The notes: generated by a model from the letters alone, not told the origin. A stretch of 64,000 nucleotides of DNA from Cnuibacter physcomitrellae (GCF_014640535.1 NZ_BMHD01000001.1:3089474-3153473); one strand, 5' to 3'. Positions 44,642-53,464 are shown, counted from the stretch's first letter. Program-made: numbers and translations.

Positions 44642-46738
44642 GTGACGACATCCACCCTCGGATCCGGCGTACCCGACGCGGCCGGTGCTCCCTCGACCGC
44701 AGCGAGCCGACTCGTCCTCCGCAGGATCCTGCGCCCGTGGCCGCTGGGCCTGGGCGCCCTGACCGCCCTCAGCGCCTTCGCCTACCTGTGGGCGCTCCAG
44801 CTCGGCCAGCGCTCGGAGTACTACGCGGCCATCGCGCTGTCGATGAGCCAGAGCTGGGCGAACCTCCTCTTCGGATCGGTCGACCCGGCGGGCACGGTCT
44901 CGCTGGACAAGATCCCCGGGTCGTACTGGGTGCCCGCCCTCTTCGTGCGCCTCTTCGGCTTCTCCACCTGGTCCGTGAACGCGCCCAACGCGCTGGCGAC
45001 CGTCGCCGCCGTCCTGCTCGCCGCGTTCACCGCCCGCCGCATCGCCCGGGGCTTCGGGCTCGAGGGAGGGGCGACCCTCGCCGGGCTCCTCGCCGGATCC
45101 GCCGTCGCGGCCACGCCCATCCTCGCCGCCGTCGCCCGATCGAACCAGCCGGAGTCCTTCTTCGTCCTCGCGCTCGCCCTCGCCGCGTGGGCGGCGACGA
45201 AGGCGGTCGAACGGGCGTCCGCGCGCTGGCTGGTGGGGGCGGGGGCGTTCATCGCCCTGGCGTTCCAGATGTACATGCTCGAGGCATGGGCGGTCTGGCC
45301 GGCCCTCGCCGCCGGATACCTCGTCACTCGGAAGTCCTGGTGGCGGAAGATCCGGGACCTGGCGGTGGCGGGGGCGGTCAGCCTCGTGCTGTCGCTGACC
45401 TGGATCGCCGTCGTCGCGTTGATCCCCGCCTCCTCGCGCCCGTACGTGGGAGGGACCTACTCGAACGACCCGTTCGAGATGGTGTTCGGCTACAACGGGC
45501 TCGGGCGGTTCTCGGCCACCGCCGACTCGAGTGACTACCGCTCGTTCACTCCGCCCTTCTCGGGGGAGGCGGGGGTCCTGCGTCTGTTCAACGTCGAGGT
45601 TGCCGGGCAGGTGGCGTGGCTCATCCCGGTCGCGCTCCTCGCGATCGTGGTACTGCTCGTCCTGCGGATGCGGCTGCCCGTGGTGGTGTTCCTCGGTGGA
45701 TGGCTCGTCACGTTCCTCGCGATGTTCTCCGCTGTCGCCGGGATGCACCAGTTCTACACGGCGTCACTCGCCCTCCCGATGGGCCTCCTGGTGGGTCTCG
45801 CGTTCGCGGTCGCGCGGTCTCGGAGGGTCCTGTGGGCGCAGCTCGCGATGATCGGCGTCGCCGCGCTCACCGCCGTGCTCGTGGGGCTGGCGTATCCGGG
45901 GTACCTGCTCTGGGTCGTGATCGTGCAGGGCGTGCTCGCGCTGGTCGCGGGGGCGCTCCTCGTGGTGGGAGCGCGGCGCCGGGCACGTGCGCGTGGGTGG
46001 GTCTCCGTGATCGCCGGTGCCGCACTGCTCCTCACCCCCGCGGCGTGGTCGCTGGATGCGATGAACCACGAGAACTCCATCAACCCCGTCGCCGGCGCGC
46101 AGTCCGCGATGGGTGGGATGGGTGGCGGCTTCGCGGGGATGGGCGGTGGCTTCGGTGGGTTCCCCGGTGGCGGTGGGTCCTCCGGTGCGGGTGGGTTCGG
46201 CGGGTTCCCCGGTCGGGGTCCCGGCGCTGCGGCGGGGAACGGGCAGCCCGGCGGGGGCGGGTCGAGTGTGCCAGGCGGGTCGGACGCGGGCGGTCGGGAT
46301 GGCGGGCCGGCCAGGGACGGTGCCTCGTCGGACGGGATGGGGGCGGCCGGCGCAGGGCGGTCGGGCTCAGAGGATGCGGTGCTGGCCTACGTGCAGGCGA
46401 ACCGCGGATCGGCGTCGTACCTGCTCGCGACGTTCGGAGCGCAGAGCGCGGCGGGCTACATCACGGCCACGGACGGTGACTCGGTGCTGCCGATCGGCGG
46501 CTTCAGCGGCTCGGACCCGGCACCCACGCTGGACACGTTCGAGCAGCTCGTCTCCTCGGGTCAGCTGCGGTTCGTGCTCATGTCGTCGGACGGGGGCTTC
46601 GGCGGTGGCGGCGGCTTCGGCGGTGCTGGGTCCACGTCGTCGTCGGACTCGGAGGTCTCCGCCATCCGCGAGTGGGTGACCCAGAACTGCACCGCGGTAG
46701 ACGGCATCACCGACCTCTACTCCTGCTCCGCGGGCTGA
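44642..46738 (+). CDS. GT39/ArnT-like membrane glycosyltransferase with Gly-rich insert
   Basis: 698-residue polytopic enzyme of the PMT/ArnT (GT-C) superfamily. It uses polyprenyl-phosphate sugars on the outer face of the membrane. About ten hydrophobic spans fill residues 30-465; the first outer loop has SEYYAAIALSMSQSWANLLFGS and DKIPGSYW, typical of the YycA/ArnT branch, including the acidic residue near the catalytic site. A Gly/Ser-rich stretch (about 485-575) then leads to an extracellular domain (about 578-698) with a second Gly run and two cysteines at the end. This long Gly-rich spacer is common to actinobacterial members. The acceptor, perhaps a wall glycopolymer or protein, is unknown. 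Confidence 0.87.
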   Translation: MTTSTLGSGVPDAAGAPSTAASRLVLRRILRPWPLGLGALTALSAFAYLWALQLGQRSEYYAAIALSMSQSWANLLFGSVDPAGTVSLDKIPGSYWVPALFVRLFGFSTWSVNAPNALATVAAVLLAAFTARRIARGFGLEGGATLAGLLAGSAVAATPILAAVARSNQPESFFVLALALAAWAATKAVERASARWLVGAGAFIALAFQMYMLEAWAVWPALAAGYLVTRKSWWRKIRDLAVAGAVSLVLSLTWIAVVALIPASSRPYVGGTYSNDPFEMVFGYNGLGRFSATADSSDYRSFTPPFSGEAGVLRLFNVEVAGQVAWLIPVALLAIVVLLVLRMRLPVVVFLGGWLVTFLAMFSAVAGMHQFYTASLALPMGLLVGLAFAVARSRRVLWAQLAMIGVAALTAVLVGLAYPGYLLWVVIVQGVLALVAGALLVVGARRRARARGWVSVIAGAALLLTPAAWSLDAMNHENSINPVAGAQSAMGGMGGGFAGMGGGFGGFPGGGGSSGAGGFGGFPGRGPGAAAGNGQPGGGGSSVPGGSDAGGRDGGPARDGASSDGMGAAGAGRSGSEDAVLAYVQANRGSASYLLATFGAQSAAGYITATDGDSVLPIGGFSGSDPAPTLDTFEQLVSSGQLRFVLMSSDGGFGGGGGFGGAGSTSSSDSEVSAIREWVTQNCTAVDGITDLYSCSAG

Positions 46739-46820
46739 CCCCGCCCCCGCCGCCGCGCCGCCGCGTCATCGCCGCGAGTGCGCCCGCCGTGCCCTGCGCG
46801 CGCAGGGAGGCTGCCCCGAT

Positions 46821-47520
46821 GCGGGTTGCGCCCGCCCAGCGCGTCGTCGAGGCCGTCCCGGCGGTAACGGCGTCCCTGGTGGGCCGAACCCGCGGCCTCG
46901 CCTGTGGGCGGTCCACCCCCGGGGCCGGGGGCTCGCCTCGTGGCGGACGTGCCGGGCGGCGGCGAACGCTCCGCCTGCTGCGGGTTGCGCCCGCTCAGCG
47001 CGCCGTTGAGGCTGTCACGGCGCTGACGGCGTCCCGGGTGGGCCGAACCCGCGGGCTAGCCTGCGGGTGGGGTCGCCTGGGGCCGGCGGCTCGCCTCGTG
47101 GCTGACGTGGCCGGGCGGGCGGCGAACGTTCCGCTGCTGCGGGTTGCGCCCGCCCAGCGCGCTGTCGAGGCCGTCCCGGCGCTGACGGCGTCCCTGGTGG
47201 GCCGAACCCGCGGGCTAGCCTGCGGGTGGGGTCGCCTGGGGCCGGCGGTTCGCCTCGTGGCTGACGTGGCCGGGCGGGCGGCGAACGCTCCGCCTGCTGC
47301 GGGTTGCGCCCGCCCAGCGCGCTGTCGAGGCTGTCACGGCGGCCCTGGTGGGCCGAACCCGCGGCCTCGCCCGTGGGCGGTCCGGCCCGGGCCGGCGGCT
47401 CGCCTCGTGGTCGGCGTGCCGGGTGGGCGGCGAATGCCCCGCCTGCCGCGGGTTGCGCCCGCCCCAGGTGATGTCGAGGCCGTTACGGCGGTGACGCGAC
47501 TTTCAGCGGGCGCAACCCGC
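46821..47520. repeat. Tandem array of five 73-bp palindromes in units of about 159 bp
   Basis: The 836-bp gap between the GT39 gene and the LacI gene is filled by a tandem array. GCGGGTTGCGCCCGC begins at 46821, 46980, 47139, 47299 and 47448 (spacings 159, 159, 160, 149). Each unit opens with a hyphenated palindrome whose right arm is GGGCCGAACCCGC, or GGGCGCAACCCGC in the last. Lengths are 73 bp in four units and 64 bp in the fourth, which has lost nine bases. The same 73-bp design is at 11945 and 12148. Because 159 is a multiple of three the frame stays open, but I see no gene. Confidence 0.85.
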
Positions 47521-47574
47521 AGCAGCAGGCGTTCAAGGGCCGCGTTGCGCCCGCCCACGCCCCCGCGCGGCGGG

Positions 47575-48573
47575 TCAGGCGGAGGCGCGGCGGATGAGGG
47601 AGGTGGGGGCGTACTGGGCCCGGGGGACGTCGTCGCCGTCGATGAGCGACACGAGCGTGGTGGCGAGCATCTCGCCGAGCGCTGCCGAGGGCTGGTGCAC
47701 CGTGGTGAGCTGCGGCGTCGTGGTGGTGGCGTACGGGTCGTCGTCGAAGCCGACGAGGGCCACGTCGTCCGGCACGCGGAGTCCGTGCGCGTGCAGCACT
47801 CCCAAGGCGCCCGCGGCCATCTGATCGTTCGCCGCGAAGACGCCGTCGATGCCCTCGTCGCCCGCGCGTTCGAGCAGCCGCTCCATCGCCGCCGCCCCGG
47901 ACTCGAGCGAGAAGTCGCCCACCTCCACCAGGGCGGGGTCGCCGCCGGCGGCGCGCCAGCCCGCGAGGCGATCGAGGCCCGCGGGCATGTCCTGGCGCCC
48001 GGCGATCGTGGCGATGCGCCGGCGGCCGAGGCTCAGCAGATGCGCGGTGGCGAGCCGCGCTGCGGCGACGTTGTCGACGTCGACGTAGTGCGCATCCGCC
48101 GCCGACGGATGCACGGGGCGGCCGCCGAAGACGAGCGGCACCGTCGACCCCAGGTGCAGGTACGAGTCATCGCCCGCGTGGTGCGACACGACGAGGGCGC
48201 CGTCGACGTTGCCGCCGAGCAGGAAGCGCCGCGTCTTGGCGGCCTGCTGCTCCGATGCGATGAGCAGCGACAGCGTGTAGTCGGTCTCGCTCAACGCCGT
48301 CGACACCCCGCGCACGATGGAGGCGAAGAACGGGTCGGCGAACACGGTGGACGACGGCTCGGGCACCAGCAGCGCGATGACGTCGGTGCGGGAGCGCGCC
48401 AGCGACCGCGCGACCCGGTTGGGCACGTAGTCGAGGCGGGCGATCGCCGCCTCGACGGCGGCCACCGCCTCCGGGGTCACCTTCGGCGAGCCGTTGACCA
48501 CGCGGGAGACGGTCGAGCGCGAGACGCCCGCCTCCGCAGCCACCATCTCGAGGGTGGGCTGCTGCGGGGTCAT
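47575..48573 (-). CDS. LacI-family repressor of beta-glucoside genes (CelR/CebR-like)
   Basis: 332-residue LacI/GalR regulator. The N-terminal helix-turn-helix (TLEMVAAEAGVSRSTVSRVVNGSP, about 5-28) includes the hinge helix PNRVARSLA near residue 55. The periplasmic-binding-protein-like effector domain runs from 62 to 332. It begins seven bases after the stop of the beta-glucosidase gene in the same direction. The perfect palindrome TGGGAGCGCTCCCA upstream of that gene is the operator reported for Streptomyces CebR and Thermobifida CelR. Its inducer is therefore probably cellobiose or another beta-glucoside. Confidence 0.88.
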   Translation of the reverse strand: MTPQQPTLEMVAAEAGVSRSTVSRVVNGSPKVTPEAVAAVEAAIARLDYVPNRVARSLARSRTDVIALLVPEPSSTVFADPFFASIVRGVSTALSETDYTLSLLIASEQQAAKTRRFLLGGNVDGALVVSHHAGDDSYLHLGSTVPLVFGGRPVHPSAADAHYVDVDNVAAARLATAHLLSLGRRRIATIAGRQDMPAGLDRLAGWRAAGGDPALVEVGDFSLESGAAAMERLLERAGDEGIDGVFAANDQMAAGALGVLHAHGLRVPDDVALVGFDDDPYATTTTPQLTTVHQPSAALGEMLATTLVSLIDGDDVPRAQYAPTSLIRRASA

Positions 48574-48580
48574 GGGGTCC

Positions 48581-50017
48581 TCATCCGGCGATCGGGCTCA
48601 CCACGGGGGAGGCCTGCGTCGAGGCGTCGTGGTCGGCGATGATCGAAGCGTACGCGAGCGCGGAGTCCTTCGGCGTGCGCTCGAGGGTGTCGTAGTCGAC
48701 TCGCACGATGCCGAAGCGCTTCCCGTATCCCCAGGCCCACTCGAAGTTGTCGAGCAGCGACCAGACGAAGTAGCCCCGCACATCCGCCCCCTGCTCGATC
48801 GCCGCGCGCACGGCGTCGATGTGGTCACGGATGTATGCGGTGCGCTCCACGTCGTGGATCGCACCGTCCTCCGACACGACGTCGTCGTAGGCGGCGCCGT
48901 TCTCGGTCACGTAGAGGGCGGGGAGGGTGTCGTACTCCCGGCCGAGGCGGACGAGCAGGGTGGTGAGCCCGACCGGGTTCACCTCCCACTCCATCGCGGT
49001 GAGCGACAGGCCCTCCCGCTGCGGGAAGGTGACGAACTCGGCGGTCGGGAAGGGGGAGGCGACCGGGCGGGTCGACCCCTGCACGAGATGGGTCTCGAGG
49101 GCGTGCTCGAGCGGATGCGCCGACACCTGGTCGTCGTGATAGTGGTTCACGCCGAGGAAGTCGAGGGGCTGCGAGATCAGCTCGAGGTCGCCGTCGCGGA
49201 CGTTGTCGTCGATGCCGTACTCGGCGAGGTCGTGGCGCACGTCCTCCGGGTACTCGCCGCGGAGCAGCGGATCGAGGAAGATGCGGTTGTTGAGGCCGTC
49301 GATGCGGCGGGCCGCGTCGAGGTCGGCCTCGTCCGACGGGTCGCGCGGGAGGGCGTTCGTGAGGTTGAGCGTGATGCCGACCTCCTCGGCGCCCAGCTCC
49401 CGCAGCCGCTTCGTGGCGAGCCCGTGGCCGAGGTGGAGGTGGTGGACGGCGGCGACCGCCTGACGCGGATCCTGCACTCCCGGGGCGTGCACCCCGGCGG
49501 CGTAGCCGAGCCACGACGAGCAGAACGGCTCGTTGAAGGTGGTCCAGCGGGTGACGCGGTCGCCCAGCACGGCGTACACGCCCTCCGCGTAGTCGCGGAA
49601 GCGGTAGGCGGTGTCGCGGGAGGCCCATCCGCCCAGCTCCTGGACGGCCTGCGGGAGGTCCCAGTGGTAGAGCGTGAGCCAGGGGACGATGCCGTTCGCG
49701 AGCAGCTCGTCGACCAGGCGCGAGTAGAAGTCGAGGCCCTTGCGGTTGAACTCGCGGTCTCCGGGCTTGATGCGCGACCAGCTCGTGGAGAAGCGGTAGG
49801 CGTGGAGCCCCAGGCGCTTCATGAGCGCGACGTCCTCGGGCATCCGGTGGTAGTGGTCGTCGGCGACGTCGAGCGTGTCCCCGTTCAGCACGGCGCCGGG
49901 GACGCGGGCGAACGCGTCCCAGATCGACGCCTCCTTGCCGTCCTCGAAGGCGGCGCCCTCGATCTGGGCGGCGGCGGTGGCGGATCCCCAGAGGAAGCCG
50001 GGAGGGAAGTCGGTCAT
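48581..50017 (-). CDS. GH1 beta-glucosidase
   Basis: 478-residue cytoplasmic retaining beta-glycosidase of family GH1. The N-terminal signature FPPGFLWGSATAAAQIEGA, the acid/base in TFNEP (near residue 169) and the nucleophile in YVTENGAAY (near residue 367) are intact, as is the SLLDNFEWAWGY aglycone/sugar-site strand. It hydrolyses cellobiose and aryl or alkyl beta-glucosides. ATG 50017 is used; the longer frame would run into the operator. It has its own promoter and a CebR-type operator, and shares the message with the repressor gene. No transporter is adjacent. Confidence 0.93.
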   Translation of the reverse strand: MTDFPPGFLWGSATAAAQIEGAAFEDGKEASIWDAFARVPGAVLNGDTLDVADDHYHRMPEDVALMKRLGLHAYRFSTSWSRIKPGDREFNRKGLDFYSRLVDELLANGIVPWLTLYHWDLPQAVQELGGWASRDTAYRFRDYAEGVYAVLGDRVTRWTTFNEPFCSSWLGYAAGVHAPGVQDPRQAVAAVHHLHLGHGLATKRLRELGAEEVGITLNLTNALPRDPSDEADLDAARRIDGLNNRIFLDPLLRGEYPEDVRHDLAEYGIDDNVRDGDLELISQPLDFLGVNHYHDDQVSAHPLEHALETHLVQGSTRPVASPFPTAEFVTFPQREGLSLTAMEWEVNPVGLTTLLVRLGREYDTLPALYVTENGAAYDDVVSEDGAIHDVERTAYIRDHIDAVRAAIEQGADVRGYFVWSLLDNFEWAWGYGKRFGIVRVDYDTLERTPKDSALAYASIIADHDASTQASPVVSPIAG

Positions 50018-50089
50018 GGCTGCGGAACCTCGTGTCGTGCGTGCGGATGTGCGGCGAGCACGGGCTGGTGCTACGCCGCGCTGCGTCGG

Positions 50090-50103
50090 TGGGAGCGCTC
50101 CCA
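50090..50103. promoter_or_regulatory. CebR/CelR-type operator TGGGAGCGCTCCCA
   Basis: Perfect 14-bp palindrome located just downstream of the predicted start point of the beta-glucosidase transcript, 73 bases before the start codon. It matches the established operator of actinobacterial cellobiose repressors. Confidence 0.85.
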
Positions 50104-50112
50104 CGTCCTCCC

Positions 50113-50142
50113 ACGCTAGGGCGATGACACTCGAGGTGTCAA
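50113..50142 (-). promoter_or_regulatory. Promoter of the beta-glucosidase/LacI operon
   Basis: Reading leftward, TTGACA (50142-50137), 18 bases, TAGCGT (50118-50113). The start would fall near 50106, so a repressor on the adjacent palindrome would block it. Confidence 0.65.
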
Positions 50143-50216
50143 ACCGCCCCGCGCCCGCGCGTTGTGAGTTTCCCTCTCAGCGAGAGCTCACGTCCAGCGC
50201 CATTCGCTGCCCGACG

Positions 50217-50309
50217 TGAGCACTCGAGCACGTCTGGCGCGACGATCCTGCGGGCGAGTGCTCACTCCTGGTGCCATCCGGGCGGGATCGGCGCCGAAAG
50301 GGAGCACTC
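50217..50309. repeat. Nested palindromes including a 54-bp GAGTGCTCAC-family repeat
   Basis: GAGTGCTCACTCCTGGTGCC at 50256 begins a 54-bp element ending GGGAGCACTC (50309). The 10-base GTGAGCACTC at 50217-50226 also pairs with GAGTGCTCAC at 50256-50265. The 54-bp element is the intergenic counterpart of three in-frame copies in the ABC ATPase gene at 61.5-61.8 kb. The rest of the 50018-50338 gap holds the promoter and operator of the beta-glucosidase. Confidence 0.75.
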
Positions 50310-50338
50310 GAGAGCTGCGAGCCCCGATGCGGCCGCGG

Positions 50339-51823
50339 TCACGGCGCGCTGGGGGACTGGGCGGTGAGCACGGGGGACTCGGGCGCGAGGGAGGGGGTGC
50401 GGCGGGTGCGACGGGTGCGGACGATGCCGTAGGCGACGAGAGCAGCGGAGACGATGGTGAGCGCGAACGCCCCGACCTCGACGGCGGTGCGGAACTCGCC
50501 CGTCTGGGCGGACGTCCACGGGGTCGCGGTGATGCTGCCCGAGAAGAAGGCGGCGAGGATCGTGCCGGCCAGGGCGAGTCCGACGCCGGTCGTCACCTCC
50601 GACGCGGTGTCGACGAGGGCGGCGCCGATGGTGGTGCGGTCCTCGGGCAGGCCCCGCAGCACGTTCGTGCCGGCCACCACCCCGACCACCCGCAACCCCG
50701 CCGACACCAGCACCAGCGCGACGGCGACCCACACGTACCCGAGCGACCCGAGGAGGGCGTAGACCGCGAGCCCGGCCACGACGGCGAGCGAGCTCATCCA
50801 GGCCAGCCGCTCGAGGCCGAACCGCTCCATCAGCGGACGGATGGCGGCCCCTCCCGCGATCAGCACGATGACCTGGGGCAGCATCCCGAGCGACGCGAGG
50901 GCGGGCGGCCAGCCCCAGTCGAGCTGCAGTTGCAGGGTGACGAGATAGCCGAGCCCGGCGATCGCCATGCCCGCGGCCGCCTTGAACGCGAGGCCGCTCG
51001 AGACCAGCGGATGTGCGAGCAGTCGCAGCTCCAGCAGCGGATGCCGCGCGGTGCGTTCGCGCAGCACGAAGAGCGCCGCCGCCGCGAGGGCCGCGACCGA
51101 GGCGGCCCAGGGCATCCACGACCCCACGCCCTCCTCCACGAACAGGGTCGGCGCGACCAGGGCGAGCACGATCGTGGCGGTGCCGAGCAGACCTCCGGCG
51201 ATGTCGAGCGGATCGCGATGGAGGTCTTCCGGAGTGTCTGCGGCCACGCCTGTGCGGATGCCGATCCAGGCCAGGGCTGCGATCGGGACGTTCACGAGCA
51301 GCAGCACCTGCCACGGGGCGATCGAGAGGACGAACCCGCCCGCCGTGGGGCCGACGGCGAGCCCGACGAGCCCGACCGTCGAGATGAGGTTGATGGCGCG
51401 GACGCGGAGTCCGTCCTCGGAGAACAGCCGGAAGGCGAGGGCCATCGACCCGGGTGTGGTCATCGCGGCGGCCACGCCCATCACCGCCCGCACCGCGATG
51501 AGCTGGTCGGTGGTCGTGACGAATCCGGTGGCCAGGCTCGCAAGCCCCAGGAGCACCAGCCCGATGAGCATGATGCGTCGCCGACCGTACCGATCGGAGA
51601 AGGCTCCGAAGGCGAGCATCAGGCCGCCGAAGACGACGGTGTAGGCCCCGGTGACCCACTGGAGGCCGACGGTCGTCGTCCCCAGGTCGCGGCCGATCGT
51701 CGGCAGCGCGACGGTGAGGATCGAGTTGTCGAGCATCTCGAACAGGAACACCGCCGAGAGGCCGGCGAGCGCGATCCAGGACCGACGGAGGGTCTGCGGA
51801 GCGAGGGAGGATGCATCGGACAC
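50339..51823 (-). CDS. MFS drug-efflux transporter (DHA2-like)
   Basis: 494-residue transporter with fourteen predicted membrane spans. Motif A is in GAFSDRYGRRRIML (after span two), and the motif C-like sequence is in VMGVAAAMTTPGSMALAF. These place it in the proton-driven multidrug group. The start is GTG 51823, with no ribosome site; the predicted -10 (TAACCT) is six bases upstream, suggesting a leaderless message. It is divergent from a TetR gene with a palindromic operator between them, the standard layout of an inducible efflux pump. Confidence 0.9.
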   Translation of the reverse strand: MSDASSLAPQTLRRSWIALAGLSAVFLFEMLDNSILTVALPTIGRDLGTTTVGLQWVTGAYTVVFGGLMLAFGAFSDRYGRRRIMLIGLVLLGLASLATGFVTTTDQLIAVRAVMGVAAAMTTPGSMALAFRLFSEDGLRVRAINLISTVGLVGLAVGPTAGGFVLSIAPWQVLLLVNVPIAALAWIGIRTGVAADTPEDLHRDPLDIAGGLLGTATIVLALVAPTLFVEEGVGSWMPWAASVAALAAAALFVLRERTARHPLLELRLLAHPLVSSGLAFKAAAGMAIAGLGYLVTLQLQLDWGWPPALASLGMLPQVIVLIAGGAAIRPLMERFGLERLAWMSSLAVVAGLAVYALLGSLGYVWVAVALVLVSAGLRVVGVVAGTNVLRGLPEDRTTIGAALVDTASEVTTGVGLALAGTILAAFFSGSITATPWTSAQTGEFRTAVEVGAFALTIVSAALVAYGIVRTRRTRRTPSLAPESPVLTAQSPSAP

Positions 51824-51825
51824 GT

Positions 51826-51852
51826 GACTAGGTTATGTCACTAAACTTAGTC
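51826..51852. promoter_or_regulatory. Palindromic operator between MFS and TetR genes
   Basis: GACTAGGTT (51826-51834) and AACTTAGTC (51844-51852) are complementary with one mismatch, separated by nine bases. It lies over the start region of the MFS transcript and close to the TetR -10 (TAGGAT, 51862-51867), so the regulator should repress both genes. Confidence 0.65.
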
Positions 51853-51873
51853 GCACAAGGGTAGGATCGAGAC

Positions 51874-52584
51874 GTGCCCAGGACGAGTGAACGCGGCGGC
51901 CCGCAGACGCGGGCGCGCATCTCGCAGGTCGCGACCGCGCTCATGCTCTCCCGGGGATTCGACGAGGTCACCGTCGCCCAGGTCGCGCTCGAAGCGGGCG
52001 TCTCGAGCGTCACGGTGTTCAAGCACTTCCCTCGCAAGGAGGACCTCCTCCTCGACCGAGCCCCCGAGGCCGCCGAGCTCCTCCGTGCCGCCGTGCGCGA
52101 CGCGGTCGCATGCACGAGCGGCGACGCGGACGCGAGCGCGGACGTCGATGCGGACGCGAGCGCGGACGTCGATGCGGGCGGCATCGCCGCAGCGGACAGC
52201 TCCACCGTCGTGGCCCGGGCGATCGACGCGCTCGAGACCCTGTCCGACCGGCTCGCCTCCGAGCGGCACGCTCTGTCGGGCCTGGCCCCCGGATCCGCGG
52301 TGTTCTTCCGTGTCGTGGCGGGCTCGCCATCGCTGGCAGGACGGTCGCGGGAGATCGCGGCCGAGCTCGAGGCCGCGCTCGCCGACGAGCTCGAGAGAGC
52401 GGGGGCCGAGCGCGAGGATGCGGTGCTCGTCGCGGCCCTCTTACTGGCCGGCTACGCCTCCGTGCTCGTCGAGACCGCGCGACGCGTCATCGACGGAGCG
52501 GCAGGGTCCGCCCTCGCGGCCGACCACCGCGTCCGCCTCGATCGTCTGTTCGCCGCACTGCGCGGCGGACTCCTGCGGCCGTGA
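51874..52584 (+). CDS. TetR-family transcriptional regulator
   Basis: 236 residues with the TetR helix-turn-helix at about 12-58 (FDEVTVAQVALEAGVSSVTVFKHFPRKEDLL) and an all-helical ligand domain. GTG 51874 follows a TAGGAT -10 by six bases, so the mRNA is probably leaderless. Two tandem 24-bp units (52126-52173) insert an Asp/Ala-rich ASADVDAD repeat at about residues 86-100, between DNA-binding and ligand domains, where the family normally has a helix. A rare TTA codon occurs near 52441. Expected to repress itself and the divergent MFS pump. Confidence 0.9.
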   Translation: MPRTSERGGPQTRARISQVATALMLSRGFDEVTVAQVALEAGVSSVTVFKHFPRKEDLLLDRAPEAAELLRAAVRDAVACTSGDADASADVDADASADVDAGGIAAADSSTVVARAIDALETLSDRLASERHALSGLAPGSAVFFRVVAGSPSLAGRSREIAAELEAALADELERAGAEREDAVLVAALLLAGYASVLVETARRVIDGAAGSALAADHRVRLDRLFAALRGGLLRP

Positions 52585-52608
52585 GGCGGAGCGGGTCCAC
52601 CCGGACGA

Positions 52609-52638
52609 CCTCACATCCTGGCCCGGTGCGTCGTCGAA
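52609..52638 (+). promoter_or_regulatory. ECF41-type promoter at a distant locus (site C)
   Basis: CCTCACA, 12 bases, GCGTCGTCGAA: the same elements and exact spacing as sites A and B about 20 kb away. It is 62 bases before an NAD(P)H-binding gene paralogous to those in the sigma-factor operon. Confidence 0.72.
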
Positions 52639-52699
52639 CAGACATGAGCACACAACGACGCCACCGGACGGACACACGACGTCGAGGGGGGAATGCGGC

Positions 52700-53464
52700 A
52701 TGAGGATCGCCATCGCAGGTGCCACCGGGACGGTGGGCCGACACGTGGTCGCCGCGGCGAGAGGGCGTGGGCACGAGGTGGTGTCGTTGTCGCGTGCATC
52801 CGGACAGGACGTCACGACCGGGGCTGGGCTCAGAGACGCGCTCCCGGATGCGGACGCGCTCATCGACGTGACCAGCGTGGAGACGCTCTCCGCGAAGGTC
52901 GCGGTCGAGTTCTTCGAGCGGGCCACCGCGCAGCTGCTCGCCGCGGAGCGGGATGCGGGGGTCCCTCATCACGTCGCCCTGTCAATCGTGGGGATCGACG
53001 GCGTCGACGAGTCGTACTACGCCGGCAAGCTCGCGCAGGAGGGTGCCGTGTCCGCTGCCGACGTGCCCTGGACGCTGCTGCGTGCCGCCCAGTTCCACGA
53101 GTTCGCCGGGCAGGTCATGCGACGCGGATCGCTCGGGCCGCTGCTCGCCGTGCCGAGGGCGCTCGTCCGGACGGTCGCGGCCCGCGAGGTGGGCGAGCGG
53201 CTCGTCGAGCTCGCCGAGGCCGCGCCCGCCGGCCGAGCGCCGGACCTCGTCGGCCCGGAGGAGGCGCGGCTGGTCGACCTCGTCCGCCGCCAGCTCAGGT
53301 TCGACGGTGTCCGTCGCCGCGCGCTCGAGGTCGCCTTGCCGGGCCGGTACTGGCGCGCGATGGCGTCGGGCGTCCTCCGCGGCGCCCCGGATGCGCAGCA
53401 GGGCTCGATCACGTTCGACGAATGGCTGCGCTCCCCCGACCACGACCCCGCACCCGCGCTCTGA
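52700..53464 (+). CDS. NAD(P)H-binding protein (NmrA/atypical SDR), third paralogue
   Basis: 254-residue atypical SDR: MRIAIAGATGTVGRHVV at the N-terminus, YYAGKLAQE in place of the SDR catalytic motif, and RAAQFHEFAGQVM further on. It matches 28428-29189 nearly throughout, including the VPWTLLRA and FDEWL ends. GGGGGGA precedes ATG 52700. An ECF41-type promoter lies upstream, so this gene is probably a member of the same regulon although it is separated from the sigma gene by about 21 kb. Confidence 0.88.
   Translation: MRIAIAGATGTVGRHVVAAARGRGHEVVSLSRASGQDVTTGAGLRDALPDADALIDVTSVETLSAKVAVEFFERATAQLLAAERDAGVPHHVALSIVGIDGVDESYYAGKLAQEGAVSAADVPWTLLRAAQFHEFAGQVMRRGSLGPLLAVPRALVRTVAAREVGERLVELAEAAPAGRAPDLVGPEEARLVDLVRRQLRFDGVRRRALEVALPGRYWRAMASGVLRGAPDAQQGSITFDEWLRSPDHDPAPAL

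Noticed and set aside
46821-47520. CRISPR-like array
   Set aside because: The period is about 159 bp and the sequence between repeats is itself conserved; there are no short direct repeats with unique spacers and no cas genes.
46672-48642. A 656-codon open frame running through the tandem array and antisense to the LacI gene, with a 53-residue repeated peptide
   Set aside because: The array period of 159 bp keeps any frame open, the frame continues antisense into a clear LacI gene, and there is no start signal or recognisable domain.
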